Positions 22,733 to 34,100 of a stretch of DNA of 64,000 nucleotides are shown here, piece by piece; position 1 is the stretch's first letter, and each line of letters starts with the position of its first letter. The notes beneath the pieces were generated by a model. That model was not told where the DNA came from. It worked only from the letters and a program-made list of their open reading frames with translations, and did not search any database. This DNA is from Strobilurus pachycystidiatus. Lineage: Eukaryota > Basidiomycota > Agaricomycetes > Agaricales > Physalacriaceae. Position numbers and translations under genes: made by a program. The stretch covers positions 2,046,001 to 2,110,000 of the forward strand of contig JAHLMK010000008.1 in NCBI GenBank assembly GCA_019915135.1, given 5' to 3'.

Positions 22733-24600
22733 ATGGTCTACAGCCGATTCCGTCCCCCCGTACGTCGTTCGAGTCCATCGGCGCCCCCCATCTCATCGTC
22801 CCGCAGTGTTGGTTACCTCAGTCGGAAAGCCCTTCCAATTAAACGTAATGATGCAGAGTCTCTCACGCGCGAGGACGTGCAGTACGATCTCCTCAACCAC
22901 ATATTCTCCGATGGCAAAGCTGTCTTCACCCCCCAAACCCCCGGAAAGTCTTCCAAGATCACGTTTCGCGATCTCTACGTCAATGCGCTCTACAACTCCA
23001 GTAAATGTTCCAAGGTCCTCAAGGAAAAAATGGTCGAAACACCCGCCTTCGCCCTCGAGTTCGCGAAGATTTGTCTTCTCACAAATGTTGGCAGAATCAA
23101 CACCACGATGGCTTGTGAGAACATTCATCGTGATCCATCGAACTCTATCTTGATCATACATCCCTTCTACAGTCTTCCCTGAAATGAAAACTGCACTCCG
23201 CACCTACCATCCCGTTCCATCCTTGCAAAAAACGGATGGGAACGCGCAGGATGCTCCCCGAATCAAGAACTGCCTCAAGGCGGCCCTGTTACCCTCGGAA
23301 TTAAAAACGCTGCCACCCTCCAGCCCCGATGAAATTCTTTCCAGACTCGTAGGTTCTCTTATCCTGGGTCGATTCTTACATTTATAATCAAATACAGAGA
23401 GATGGCAAGCGACCTCCGACAAGTGTCGTAAATCTGATTTTTGTCTTGTCAAACCATGCCGCCGTGTGTCTTATGCATGCCCGTTCGCACGACACGTACT
23501 GAAAACACATTTCTCTAGCCTTTGGCACGGATTCACTTTGATGGTTCGATTAACTTTTTGGATTTCTTTCTTCCGAAGCCGTTAGCTTCTGCAGATCGAG
23601 CTCGAGCCTTTCTATGGTTCATCTATCATTATCTGGAATCCCCGACGGGCTCTAACCCGTTCGATGATGATTTCTCGCGGAAGAATGCAAACATGGCCCC
23701 GCTCATCAGGCAACTGAGCGCGAGAGAGGCCGCCAGAGAGAACGTCGACACCGAAGACGAAATCATCTGGGGAACATGATGTCCAATCAGCGCAATCTCT
23801 TTCTGCACAAACTGGTGTCTTCGATGGAAAGCGATAAGAAGGCTAAACCGGCCGCGCCTCATTTTGTACCAGGTAAATTCAGTAATTCACGGCAATGGAC
23901 GGTCATTCACTTGTCCATCAGAACCCACCTCTTCGACAAGTCAACGAAGAGGGATAGATGCGGCCAGGGATGATGCCCCGTTCATGTTTTACGTTCCCGG
24001 TCGCGAGCAAACGCCTTCTAGAGATACCAGTGAAAGAAGTGGTACGTATACCTGCTTCTGACATGATACCCGCCTGACGGCAATCTGCAGATACTCCCCA
24101 TGTTCCCCCAGAGTTACAACGGCATCGCCGCCACCACACTGACCAGCCACACTCCGCCCAGACGTTACAGTATCATCGACATCGTCCACCCCAGCCGAGT
24201 ACGTCTCAGCCACAGAGACAACATCCTCACCCTCCACCATCTCGTTCTCGTACAATGCCTCCTGTTTCCAGCATGCCTTTCAGACGGGAGCACGAAGAGA
24301 GCCGTTCGATCGTTCAACGTATGTTCTGCCCGCAGTCTTGGATGTTTTCTAACGTTTCATCCACAGAAGCCTTTCATATGGCCCTCAACTCGGATCCCCT
24401 CGCGGACTCTGATGAGGAGAAACCTGACGAAAATCTTCTCCTCGATTATAGTGAGCAACGTCTCTTGTTTGTGTAATCTATCTCAGCGAACTCACCAGGA
24501 CGCCGCCTCGACGTTTTATCCCGAATACGTGGTCGACCGCCCACACCTGATCTTACACCACCCCAAGAACAGCATTTTTACACGGCCAGGCTTCCATAGC
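22733..24600 (+). CDS. INO80 complex subunit Ies1-like protein, copy B (possible frameshift)
   Basis: Start ATG at 22733 (MVYSRFRPPVRRSSPS). The conserved block matches copy A: KALPIKRNDAESLTREDVQY, TFRDLYVNALYNSSKCSKVL and LLTNVGRINTTMA, spliced to FFPEMKTALRTYHPVPSLQK and NAQDAPRIKNCLKAALLP. RDGKRPPTSVVNLIFVLSNH and ARAFLWFIYHYLESPTGSNP lead to ARENVDTEDEIIWG, where the frame stops at a TGA (23777-23779). The expected continuation MSNQRNLFLHKLVSSMES is one base out of phase, just after a run of four G. The remaining exons are in frame with each other and end LDVLSRIRGRPPTPDLTPPQ with a stop at 24598. So it is either a recent pseudogene or a one-base assembly error. Confidence 0.68.
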
Positions 24601-25049
24601 GCAACAGTAATATGTCATTGTATCGCAAACATCTACTTGTATTTTTTGTTGTTGTGTATGAGTAGTAATACGGACGCAAGTCCCACAAAATGGACCATGT
24701 TGTTTAGAAACAATGACAAGTGAAAGTCAAATCTATTGTGCTTGTGGTACTACTAACGACGAAGTGGAAAGAATTTCCTGAACTATAATTTAGGAGGGAA
24801 CATGCCCATTGACTAAAGAATGTAGAGCCCATAAAAGAGGCAATGTCTCAAGCTCTGCACTGCAGTCCAAGAGGTTTGAGAGAGGAAAGAGAAAGTAAAA
24901 CAACAAAGCCGAAACCCATCGTCCAACTATCGTACACACTCGAGAGAGAAACGAAAGACGTGACTGATCTTTTCTTTAATCGCCGATTAAGTATGAGGCG
25001 TTATAAGGGCGTAAGGAGTGAACGAAAAGAAGAGAGTTTACGTGCTTGA
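24601..25049. other. Convergent intergenic region
   Basis: AT-richer 3' region between Ies1-like copy B (plus) and the disordered protein (minus). No gene is seen. Confidence 0.5.
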
Positions 25050-26275
25050 TCAAAAGCCGCCCGGAAGGAAAAGAACAGGATGCTCAAATCCTGATCTGGG
25101 TTTGCCGGAAAGATCTGCAGGCGCACTGTGGCGCCTCCATTTGCGCTCGTCGATGCATGGACGCTCCTCCTCTTCGACAGGGAGCATGCGCCTGCGAAGA
25201 GTGGAAAGCATGTCCTTGGCAGTCTTCTCGCGAGAGTTGAGTGCAAGCAGGTTGCTCTCAGAAAGATCCAACGAAGACTTCCTTCTGGAGCGCGGGACCC
25301 GTATCGTGGTTACTTCAATTGCAGGCACAACGACAGGGTTGGGCGACTTGGGCAATGGCAAGTGCGCCGCCGGCTGGGAAGGAAGAGAAGAGCGCTTTGA
25401 ATTGATGGGGAGCTGGAGGCGCCCGACGGAGAGCGTGGGCCGTTCGATCGGGGCTGGCGCGTGTGACTGCGCAAGGAACGCAGGCAGGCGGTTGCTGCGA
25501 GGCGCAGTTTCCTGGAAGGGAACGGCGTGACTCTGCAGGCGCGCAGAGATCTGGTCCAACGAGGGAAGCGAACGCGGGGGCTTTGGTTCGTGCACGGCAG
25601 CTCCTTCCTGAGGGACTGAGGGGGTAACGGCAATCTTGGGCGGACTGGTCAGACGGAAGTCGACCTGCTCAATCCATGGCTCTCTCGGGTACGATAAGGC
25701 GCCAGTCCCGGTTTTATCGCTGTTGAGAGAATCGAAGAGGGCAAGGGGTGAGACGAGTCCGGGGGAGGGAAGTGTGTAGTGGAAAATGGCAGGCGATTCC
25801 GGCGGGGTCTTGGGTAGAGTTGTGGCTGTGGGTGACGGCGGGGCAGCGACCTTTGACAGGAAAAGCGCACGGCGCTCGACTATACGAGAACGTTGTCGGA
25901 CTACGATAGGAAAGAAAGGGATTGTGGCGCACTTTGCTTATTTCTATGGGCCTTGATAGCGACTGACTTCCTCAAGTCGGCAGGCTTGGCGCCTACCGCG
26001 GCGGCATTCCTCTCCCTCGAGGCTCTCAGCAGGGCTTGGAATCTCTCTGGCTCGAGACCCTTGCCCTGAGAGGCCTTCGGTGCGTCCGGGCGCAGCGGCG
26101 ACTGTTGCTTGATGAACCTCGTACATGCAAGCGGCGGCGTCAGATGCTTGGGCCTGAAGCTGTTGGCATCGTCTGGCTCGGGGGACCAGGGGAAAGGCGA
26201 GAACGGCTCGTCAAAGCTCTCCTCGGGCGGGGCGGGCGAGATGGATATCTGCGGGACGGGAAGAGCGATGGCCAT
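25050..26275 (-). CDS. Unrecognised, mostly disordered protein
   Basis: Two exons. The ATG at 26275 gives MAIALPVPQISISPAPPEES, then SPFPWSPEPDDANSFRPKHL, and a Lys/Arg-rich stretch AVGAKPADLRKSVAIKAHR. Exon 2 begins near 25890 and encodes Pro/Ser-rich sequence with short conserved-looking patches: TGALSYPREPWIEQVDFRLT, LPSLDQISARLQSHAVPFQE, VPRSRRKSSLDLSESNLLAL and the basic end RPCIDERKWRRHSAPADLSG. There is no signal peptide, transmembrane segment or known domain. The RRKSS and RRHSAP patches look like kinase sites. I do not recognise the family; coding status rests on open length, codon periodicity and a consistent intron. Confidence 0.7.
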
Positions 26276-27500
26276 GGTGAATGAGCGTTTGGAGTTCTGC
26301 AAAAGGCGCGACCAGCACACAACGAAGGAGGAAGGGGTCTGCCGGATCCCTGATAGGAAGAAAGAAAGACGAACAATAAGCAGACCGAGCTGCGAGAAGC
26401 AAACAAAAGATGCATCAATCACAAAATGCCTTATACAGCAGCGCCCTAGCAACGTCTCCGCGACCCGACCTGTGATCCCTTTTCCTTCTTCGCGACGTGG
26501 TTTGCGAACCTTGCGACCGCCTATGCCAAGCACCTAGATTCAATCTGATCCAACCATTCCCCGCCTCTGCGCTCTGACAGAAAGATACATATTCAACACA
26601 GCAACCATCATGAATCAGTCCGTGTTCCTCCATGTAGAACAATGGCACGGTAACTTTCTCAAGCCATCTCAAGAAGCTCCCATCATGGGGAAATGGTTAC
26701 TCTGTGGCGCCTTGTCTCAAAGTAATGGCCGGACGCTGGGGAACCATGGACGAGTTTTAAACAGGCCAACGAGGATCATGGCAACGTGAACCGGTATACA
26801 AAGCACACGCAACCGACCGCTCTCGTTACCCTAGAGGCCATAATTGATACTCTTGTGATATGTATACATACCATCTCATACTGTTCAGAATCGGAAGCAG
26901 TCCTGAGATTCATTATCAACGTCCATTGAAAACAATCACCTGAAAACAATCACCTGGAAGGGCTGAAATTTCGGCCTCGAGACATTTACAGAGATCTGTC
27001 CAGACTCCAGAGCTACCAGAGTTGTCACGAGGTGAGATGTAACCTGGATGCAACACGCAGTCATCTGTAGTCGAATCCTCACAGAAGGATCGACAAACCA
27101 TTCCGGAGTCCGTTGGGCTATGCAAAGCATATAACGCCATCAGCGGAACATTAAAGCTCGCAGTCGTGTGTTGCGGGGAATTTTAGAGGCCTGTGGGCCA
27201 ATCAGAAGGTTATATCAGAATGGCCAATGTTCGTCCGTTCAACGTCCTTTCGCATCTGCCAGAGTCGATGCGATTGCCAGATCTCGTTGTTTACGAGCTG
27301 TCAGAAAAGCAGCGAAGGGTTGCCGGGAACACCAAAAGATATACACTCAACGAGAACCGGGCAGGTGGATTCTGAGTTGACTGGCCGGGAACTTGAAGGA
27401 CTGTTCTCAGTGTTCAAGGACGCACGCGACCAGCACGCGACTGGGCGGATGTAAATTTCAACATCAGAAATAGTCTTGGCATGATTCTCGGCAACACCCG
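26276..27500. other. Long intergenic region with a doubtful small ORF
   Basis: No conserved gene is seen in 1.2 kb. It holds a perfect tandem copy of TGAAAACAATCACC (26927-26940 and 26941-26954) and a CCAAT box (GGCCAATCAG) at about 27197. An unsupported 51-codon ORF lies at 27221-27376 (MANVRPFNVLSHLPESMRLP...). The right end should be the TTC1-like promoter. Confidence 0.4.
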
Positions 27501-28498
27501 ATGTCCGACTCTCCGAACGCCCATCTTCCTTCCGAGGAACTCGAACGAGTTGACCAGCCCGACGCTGAGGTATCATTTTGATCTGACTGCCTGCTCTCAT
27601 CGATTGATTTCTCTTAGACACGTCTTCGGAATGCTGAAGAGTTGAAGGCTGAAGGGAACGATCATTTTCGTACCTCGCGATGGAATGAAGCGCTCGTGTC
27701 CTATCAATCCGGCCTGGGACAGTTGCCCAAACGTAAGGATGTCAGCAAGTTAGCAACACCGAAGGACGACGGTGAAGAGGACCAGATTGACGAGGAGCGT
27801 GATCAAGAGTCTGTCGATCTGGATCGACGGGAGGTTGAAGAGACATCAGAATCAGACATTGCCTACGCCAAAGCAAGGGCAGTGTTGAATGCCAATATCA
27901 GTGCTTGTTATCTCAAACTCGTGAGTAACCTCAGACTCACCACACTCTCTTCAATATTCAGAACGCACCAGGGAGAGCATAAACATGTAGTGGAGTCATG
28001 TACAGAAGGTCAGGAAGCATTGTTGTTCGGTATTTCGTTGAAGCATCTAAACCGTTGAAGCCTTACGAGACGATCCTGTATACATCAAAGCCCTTCAACG
28101 GCGTGCATCGTCGAATGAAGTACTGAATACTTGGAGCTCCCTCACTTCAGCGCAAGAAGGTTCTGATTCTTATTGACTGCCGTGACTGGTTGTTAAGACT
28201 CTGGACTAGATTACAACACATTGCTGAAGACCCTTCCGGAGAACTCTCCACAGCGTCTTGAAATCCAGCGTAACTTATCCCGACTGGCGCCGCGCATCGA
28301 GGTCGCGCAGAAAGCAGAGACCGCAGAAATGCTCGGAAAACTGAAAGGACTGGGTAATAGTATTCTTGGTGAGTAGTCACCACCGTCTTGCCGTTCCGTT
28401 CTGACCGATTCATCACAGGGAACTTTGGACTATCCACCGATAACTTCCAGTTCACTCCAAACGGTCAAGGAGGATATTCTATGAATTTCGGTCGATGA
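27501..28498 (+). CDS. TPR protein, TTC1-like
   Basis: Exon 1 (MSDSPNAHLPSEELERVDQP) joins across an intron to ETRLRNAEELKAEGNDHFRT, the start of a first tetratricopeptide repeat (SRWNEALVSYQSGL). An acidic insert (EEDQIDEERDQESVDLDRRE) follows, then repeats built from AKARAVLNANISACYLKL, EHKHVVESCTEAL and VYIKALQRRASSNE. The C-terminal helix (LKGLGNSILGNFGLSTDNF) and glycine-rich end QGGYSMNFGR match the TTC1 family, whose members bind Hsp90/Hsp70 or Ras-related proteins. There are five introns; one splice (28114-28200) is approximate. The stop at 28496 is 22 nt from the stop of the convergent IMP1 gene, so the 3' UTRs must overlap. Confidence 0.85.
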
Positions 28499-28520
28499 TC
28501 AATGCACAACATCGACAGCC

Positions 28521-29274
28521 TCAAGATCCTAATGGTTTGAAAGGCGACTTGAGGATGGCGAAACTTTCGGGGGGCCAGATCTGTAGCGTTTCGTGATGTA
28601 GCAGAGTTGATATGAGCGTCGAATCTATTCGCACCTTCGCGGTGACTCGTCCTTGAACGAGCCCCATCGGTATCGGGCCGTATAAACGCGAGTCGCGAGA
28701 ATGAGGCAGGTTGTCGCCATTGACCCAGATGTGACCATGTGGAACTATAACATGCTCCGTCGAGGAAGCGTACTTTCCCATTGGGTCGGCACATATAATG
28801 TCGCCAGGTAGACCAATGACTCGTTTGACCGCGATGCGCAAAGGGTTCAGTGGTGACTTGAATGTGACCAGCTCCCCGCGAGTGAACGTGACGGGATCGC
28901 GGCGGACAGACCAGCGCTCTTCCCAGACGAAGTCCCCTTTCACGGCCAAAGTGGGAAGCATAGATGGACCGTCGGTCTACATGTCCAGCTGAGCAGCTGA
29001 CTGTAGCAAATTGGATGTTACGCACCAGCGCTGGCCTACCAACCAGATCTACGAATAGATGGGCAGCGCAGAAGGCATTTACGCCCTAAAAATTGAGTTG
29101 TTCAGCGACCTCGTTGCATCGAAGAACACTTGCAGCAAGAAGTAGCCGCGCGACAGTTACAGCGGCAGTTTTCGCGTTGAACGGTCTAAAGCGCGTCAAA
29201 AGGGGAGATTGGCGCCAATTTTGAGGTTGGGGTCGCTGGATATGGGCCCGTTTCGTTGCATGCGCCCGCTTCAT
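28521..29274 (-). CDS. IMP1: Mitochondrial inner membrane protease subunit Imp1
   Basis: Signal-peptidase (S26) fold. The catalytic Ser is in TDGPSMLPTLAVKGDFVWEE; the catalytic Lys is in RIAVKRVIGLPGDIICADP. Box D/E reads HVIVPHGHIWVNGDNLPHSR followed by DSRLYGPIPMGLVQGRV. The HIWVNGDNLPHSRDSR wording and length match Imp1 rather than Imp2. It cleaves presequences of inner-membrane proteins facing the intermembrane space. The main exon starts at 28961. Upstream, exon VNAFCAAHLFVDL and a basic N-terminus from ATG 29274 (LTRFRPFNAKTAAVTVARLL) fit a membrane-anchored mitochondrial protein, but both upstream donors would be the unusual GTTSKT type, so the 5' end is tentative. Confidence 0.85.
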
Positions 29275-29368
29275 TACATGGGATGAGCGTTGTTGTCAGA
29301 GAAGCCTCGGGCCGGTGCGGAAGTAGCCGATGGCCATCGGTGATCGGCAGCACTGTCCCAAGACGTTC

Positions 29369-30832
29369 ATGTCCTCCTTCAAACGAAAAACGCCCACCAA
29401 GCCAGTCGCGCCCGGCACTCAACCGTCGCCGGGATCGCCATCTACATCTGTTGTTTCCTCTGGGATACCTTCCCTGGACGATATCCTTGGCGGTGGACTT
29501 CCTCTTTCCTGCTCTCTCTTGATCGCAGCCCCGGATCCTCATTCCTCGTATGCCGAACTAGTACAAAAGTACTTCATCGCCCAAGGACTCATCAAAAATC
29601 AGAATATCCTCATAGTACATCCTGATGCGCAACTTTTTGTTGAGGAGTGCATGTGGATCTCCAGTTCTCTGACTGGTCCTCGCGTCCAGATGGACGATGA
29701 TGATACGGATAATGTCGAAAATGCTAAGATCAAAATTGCTTGGCGATACGAGGAAATGAAACAGTTCCAGACGACCGTGTCTGCTCAGTGCGTGGTTTTG
29801 TGCTTTCTGGTCGCTTCCGTACTCACATCTATTCCAGGTCGTCAGAAGAATTCTGTTCGACATTTGATTTGACGTGTCGGATTCCGCATTCCGTCACAAC
29901 TGCCGCCTGGAAAAAGAAACAGCTGCAGACAGTAGACATTGACTGTGCCCCCGGACTGACCGCTGTTACTTCCGTAATTCGAGACATTGAGTGCGCGTTG
30001 GCCGCGAGCAACTCGTCTGTCCCATTTCGCATATGCGTCCCGGCCCTTGGATCAGCCGATTGGGGTGACATCGCCAGTACGGTATGGGCCAGACCTCGTT
30101 CTTATGTTTTCTATGGTTGATTGTCCCGCTTAGGATGTAGCACTGTTCCTGCACAAACTTCGAGGACTGCTGCGGCGCTATCCTCATGTATGTGCATCTG
30201 TCAGTCTTGTACCACACGTTGGCATAGATTCCTGGGGTGGGCCAGGCTGGTCCCAGAAGCTTGGATGGCTCGTCGACGCGTTTATTACGCTCTCGGCTTT
30301 CAGCGGTGCGGCATTACCATAAGTCAACAAGTCATGGACTGACTGTGTCACCGTAGCCAATCCTGCATTGACCTCTCTTTCGCCGTCTCATCACGGTCTG
30401 GTCGATATCCACACTCTTCCAGCGCCGCACACGTTGCTATCTTCTAGCGACAAGCATTCTGTGTTGCGAGGGCTTTCGTCGGCGGCGACGTCTCAGGGAG
30501 GGAGTGGAGAAAACAATCTGGCGTTCAAATGCACTAGGAAGCGGCTTGTATTTGAGACCTTGCACCTAGACGTAGAAGGTGGGGTAGGCGAACGACGGAC
30601 AGCACCGTCCAATCTCCAAGCAGATGATCATACCCACGAAGAGCCGACACTTCCCAAAGCCGCCTTTGCCTCTCTCGATGTCCGCCTTGACGATCCTGCG
30701 GCGGCGACAGCAGAGGCCGTGCAGCATTCTGTTGATGTTAGCGATCGCGTCGAGGAACGAGCACCCAAAGTGAAGAAACCCAAGAAGCGGGTTGCCTTTC
30801 ACTCGGATCGCCCGGATTTGTATGACTTTTAA
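29369..30832 (+). CDS. ELP4: Elongator complex subunit Elp4
   Basis: PAXNEB/Elp4 family RecA-like protein without a P-loop ATPase signature. The start is MSSFKRKTPTKPVAPGTQPS, then the family hallmark STSVVSSGIPSLDDILGGGL followed by PLSCSLLIAAPDPHSSYAEL. Later blocks are ILIVHPDAQLFVEECMWIS, IKIAWRYEEMKQFQTTVS, LFLHKLRGLLRRYPHACASV, NPALTSLSPSHHGLVDIHTL and LAFKCTRKRLVFETLHLD. The basic end KVKKPKKRVAFHSDRPDLYD-F is typical. Elp4 forms the Elp456 ring of Elongator, needed for wobble-uridine modification of tRNA. Four introns. It is divergent from IMP1 with about 95 nt between the start codons. Confidence 0.93.
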
Positions 30833-31155
30833 TCAGCAGCGATACAAGCGGGACAGATTGCACCACTCAATCAAGATGATGGGAGCAGGAATTCGCTTGG
30901 GGAAACTTGCGAAGTCACGGTTGTGATTGAGGACATGTCTACCTGAACGCGAGGTAACTCGTTTCGTGTCTTGGGGACGGCGTCAAGACGGGGGCGTTGC
31001 AAAATACAGTATGTCATGCAGGGATACAGACGTACGCGCAAGTGTGGCCGCCGCGTGGAGTGGGAGCGGGAGACCCAGGATAACATCTGCTACAGTATTC
31101 ACTGTACTCGGACGCGCGCTATGGGGCCTCGATAGAATGATGCACACTGAATATC
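30833..31155. other. Intergenic: ELP4 3' side and RhoGEF promoter
   Basis: No conserved ORF is seen. Confidence 0.4.
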
Positions 31156-34100
31156 ATGTACAGGTATGACTTGTCAAGAACATAAGAACAGTGATACAGA
31201 TTTAGATGCTTGTCCATAGACAGGCGCATATTAATGGTATCCCAGCAATTCACGGCCGGCATGTGTCTGATCTCATAAGTGGAAGAATTATATACGGACA
31301 AGCCGAGAGGAGAAAAGCCTCAATGACTTGCCAGTTCGGAGAGGGGTTTTCAGAGTTCATCCAAGTCCTTGAACTACAGTACCTCCCAGGGTCTTTTGTT
31401 CGAGCAGGTGGCCGCCATCTGCCGGTCGGCTGTTGATCAAAATCTGGAGAAATACCGGCAAGACAAATGTGAGCAGTCTGTTTTCCGATAAGAAAATTCC
31501 TAAGTGGCGGGCAGGGCACCCAATTCGCACAGCACACTACCACCACATATTATTCCGTCCGAGGGAGCCTCCGACAGGTCGAAAGCGGACATCGACAAGC
31601 CGCTACCGCCCATGCCTGACGAGGGATTCTATGGCGGCCTCCGGAGCTCATGGACTGAGTCAGACTCGGATACAGAAGACTATGGATCCGCGAGCCGACT
31701 AGTGTACCCGCCTGGGCGGGCGGGCAGAAATTGTGAGTATCCGCCTTCCGTAAGAGCGCCGAAGAGGGGCCAGCCGCATATAGCAACGCCCTCGCTTGCT
31801 TTCCTCCTTCATGTTGTCATCTTTTCCGCCTATTGACCGCGCGAAAGCAGACCTCGATGCCCAGTATCTCCACGACCACTCGTCCACCACGCGCTCACCG
31901 TTGCCGTCCATGAGCAACGGCATTTACGCCCGCAGCAGGGCCCCTACAACGCCGCCATCGGGCGCTCCTATTGAGGACCTCTGGACGCCTCCTTCGCCCG
32001 ACAGTCGCCTGGGGCTCCCTGAAAATTACCCAGACTCCTCCGTATCCCTCAACTCCCCAGTGTCGCCAGACTTCTCGCCCGGCCCGTCCTTTCATTCACC
32101 TCTCATGCGCTCCGTCTCCGACAGCGAGCATTCATTTCATTCCGATGCTAGTCGGTCACCATCTCTGTCAAGGACATCCAAATCTATCCACGTCCCTGTG
32201 GCCTCCCAGATCTCCGATCCATATCCCTACCGTCCCTCGCACTCCCTCATGTCGTCGCCGCCAAGCCTTTCCTCTGCAGACTCGTCCTCCACCTCTGCAC
32301 GATCGTCCGCATTCAACAGCTCCGCATCTCCCATGGTCTCCGTGGATTTAGGCCATGTCCATGTCGCGTCAGGCGAAGACGATGTGTCTGTTGGAGTGGG
32401 AATCACGTCCGATGCCGTGGTCCAGTTGCTGGCTAGCGACGCGCTCGCATCTTCGTCTCCGGCCATGCAGTCCCGGGCACCTATAGATCGTAGCAGGTGG
32501 TCCGAGGGCAGCGTACGGTCTCGCTCATCTTCCATCGGCAACAACTCCCATGGCCATGACTACCTTTCTAGGCTCCATGAAAAACCAGATTTTGACCTTG
32601 GATGGCACACAGTGGATGAAAGGGACGAAGTTGGGCTCACTGATGAGGAGACAGATGAGGACGACCCGACGCTTGATGAGGAATACGACGACGAGGATAG
32701 GACTTCTGCCGCCGTCATAGCTGAAGAAGGGCGGGGACTCATAGTACAGGGCAATAGTGTTCCATTGACCCAGCTTTCTGTTCAGCCAGGTGCGTTCTAA
32801 CTTTTTCAGTCCGCGAAACCCATCTGACGCAGCCCCAGAAACCACACATCTTCTCATCGGGTCCTCCAACAACCCAAACGCGATGCCGGCATTCCTCACC
32901 AACAACGTCCCTCAAATTTCTATGTCGCTCCTAGCTTTGGACATATCCAACAATTATCTCGGCGCCCTTCCACCCGTTCTCGCACTCTGCATCAACCTTG
33001 AGGAACTCAACATTGCCTCCAATCCTCTGCGTGTCCTACCGGTCTTTCTCGCCGATTTGCTCAATCTGCGCGTCTTGATTGCTGATTCCACGGGCATCAG
33101 CACCTTGCCGGATACCCTGGTTGACCTCGACAAGCTCCATACCATCAGTGTGCGGAGGAACAAAATGCTTGCTCTTCCCAGCTGGCTTTGCCTTCTACCT
33201 GCCCTGCAAACGCTTTGCGTGGATGGAAATCCCTTCCAAGGTCCTTGGAAGGCTTTGGTGGAACCTTTGCTGGCCAAAACACCAACGACTCCTCTCTATC
33301 CTCCTTCAACGCCGATGTTCCCTCTTCTCTCCGCTAGCCTCGACGGCCAAGATGAAACCGAACCTGAGGGATTTGACGATGACTGCTCAGATCCGCCTAG
33401 CGCCGCGGCGTCACACACCAAATTTGCTACTCCCGAGAACGAAGATGACACCATTATGCCTGTCAATGTAGCAAATGTGCAGCCCAAACTTCCGCCATCA
33501 CCAATCATATCGGCGGAACTGCCATCGTCTCGACCTTTGATCAGGACGAGGACAACACCCAGTCGGTCTTATTATGATCAGTCGCGGGCGAAGAGCACTG
33601 GCACGGTACCACCACCACAAGAGTCGTTGTCGCCGGCGGGTCCTTCTTCCCCCGATGACGCAGGATACTTCGGAGATCACGAGGTGCGCAGAATGAAGAG
33701 CGCAGGAGACTTGCGTCGAGGGAAATCCGCAGGGCGTACAGAGACGGCCCGGCCACCTCTCACCCAGTTTGCCGCGTCCAGCTCAAATCTGCTCAGTATG
33801 AACACCTCATCTCAAGAACGACCGCCGGTCAAACGCTATGCGAGCCTCGGAGCCTCAACAGCACTCGGGGATAGTCCGCCACGCGACAAATCTCGACCAG
33901 CCCTAAAAGCTTCGCTTTGGGACAATATATCGGACGATGACGATGCCAGTCACGGCAGTCGGACATCATTTGTTCCCGAGCTCACATCGTCGCCGAAGGT
34001 TGGTTACGACGACTCTTCTGAAAGGGGTACCAGTCGATCGCGTCAAACGAAAGATGGAAAGGAGAAGGGCAGTCGCTGGGGCTTCTTGAAAAAGATGTCT

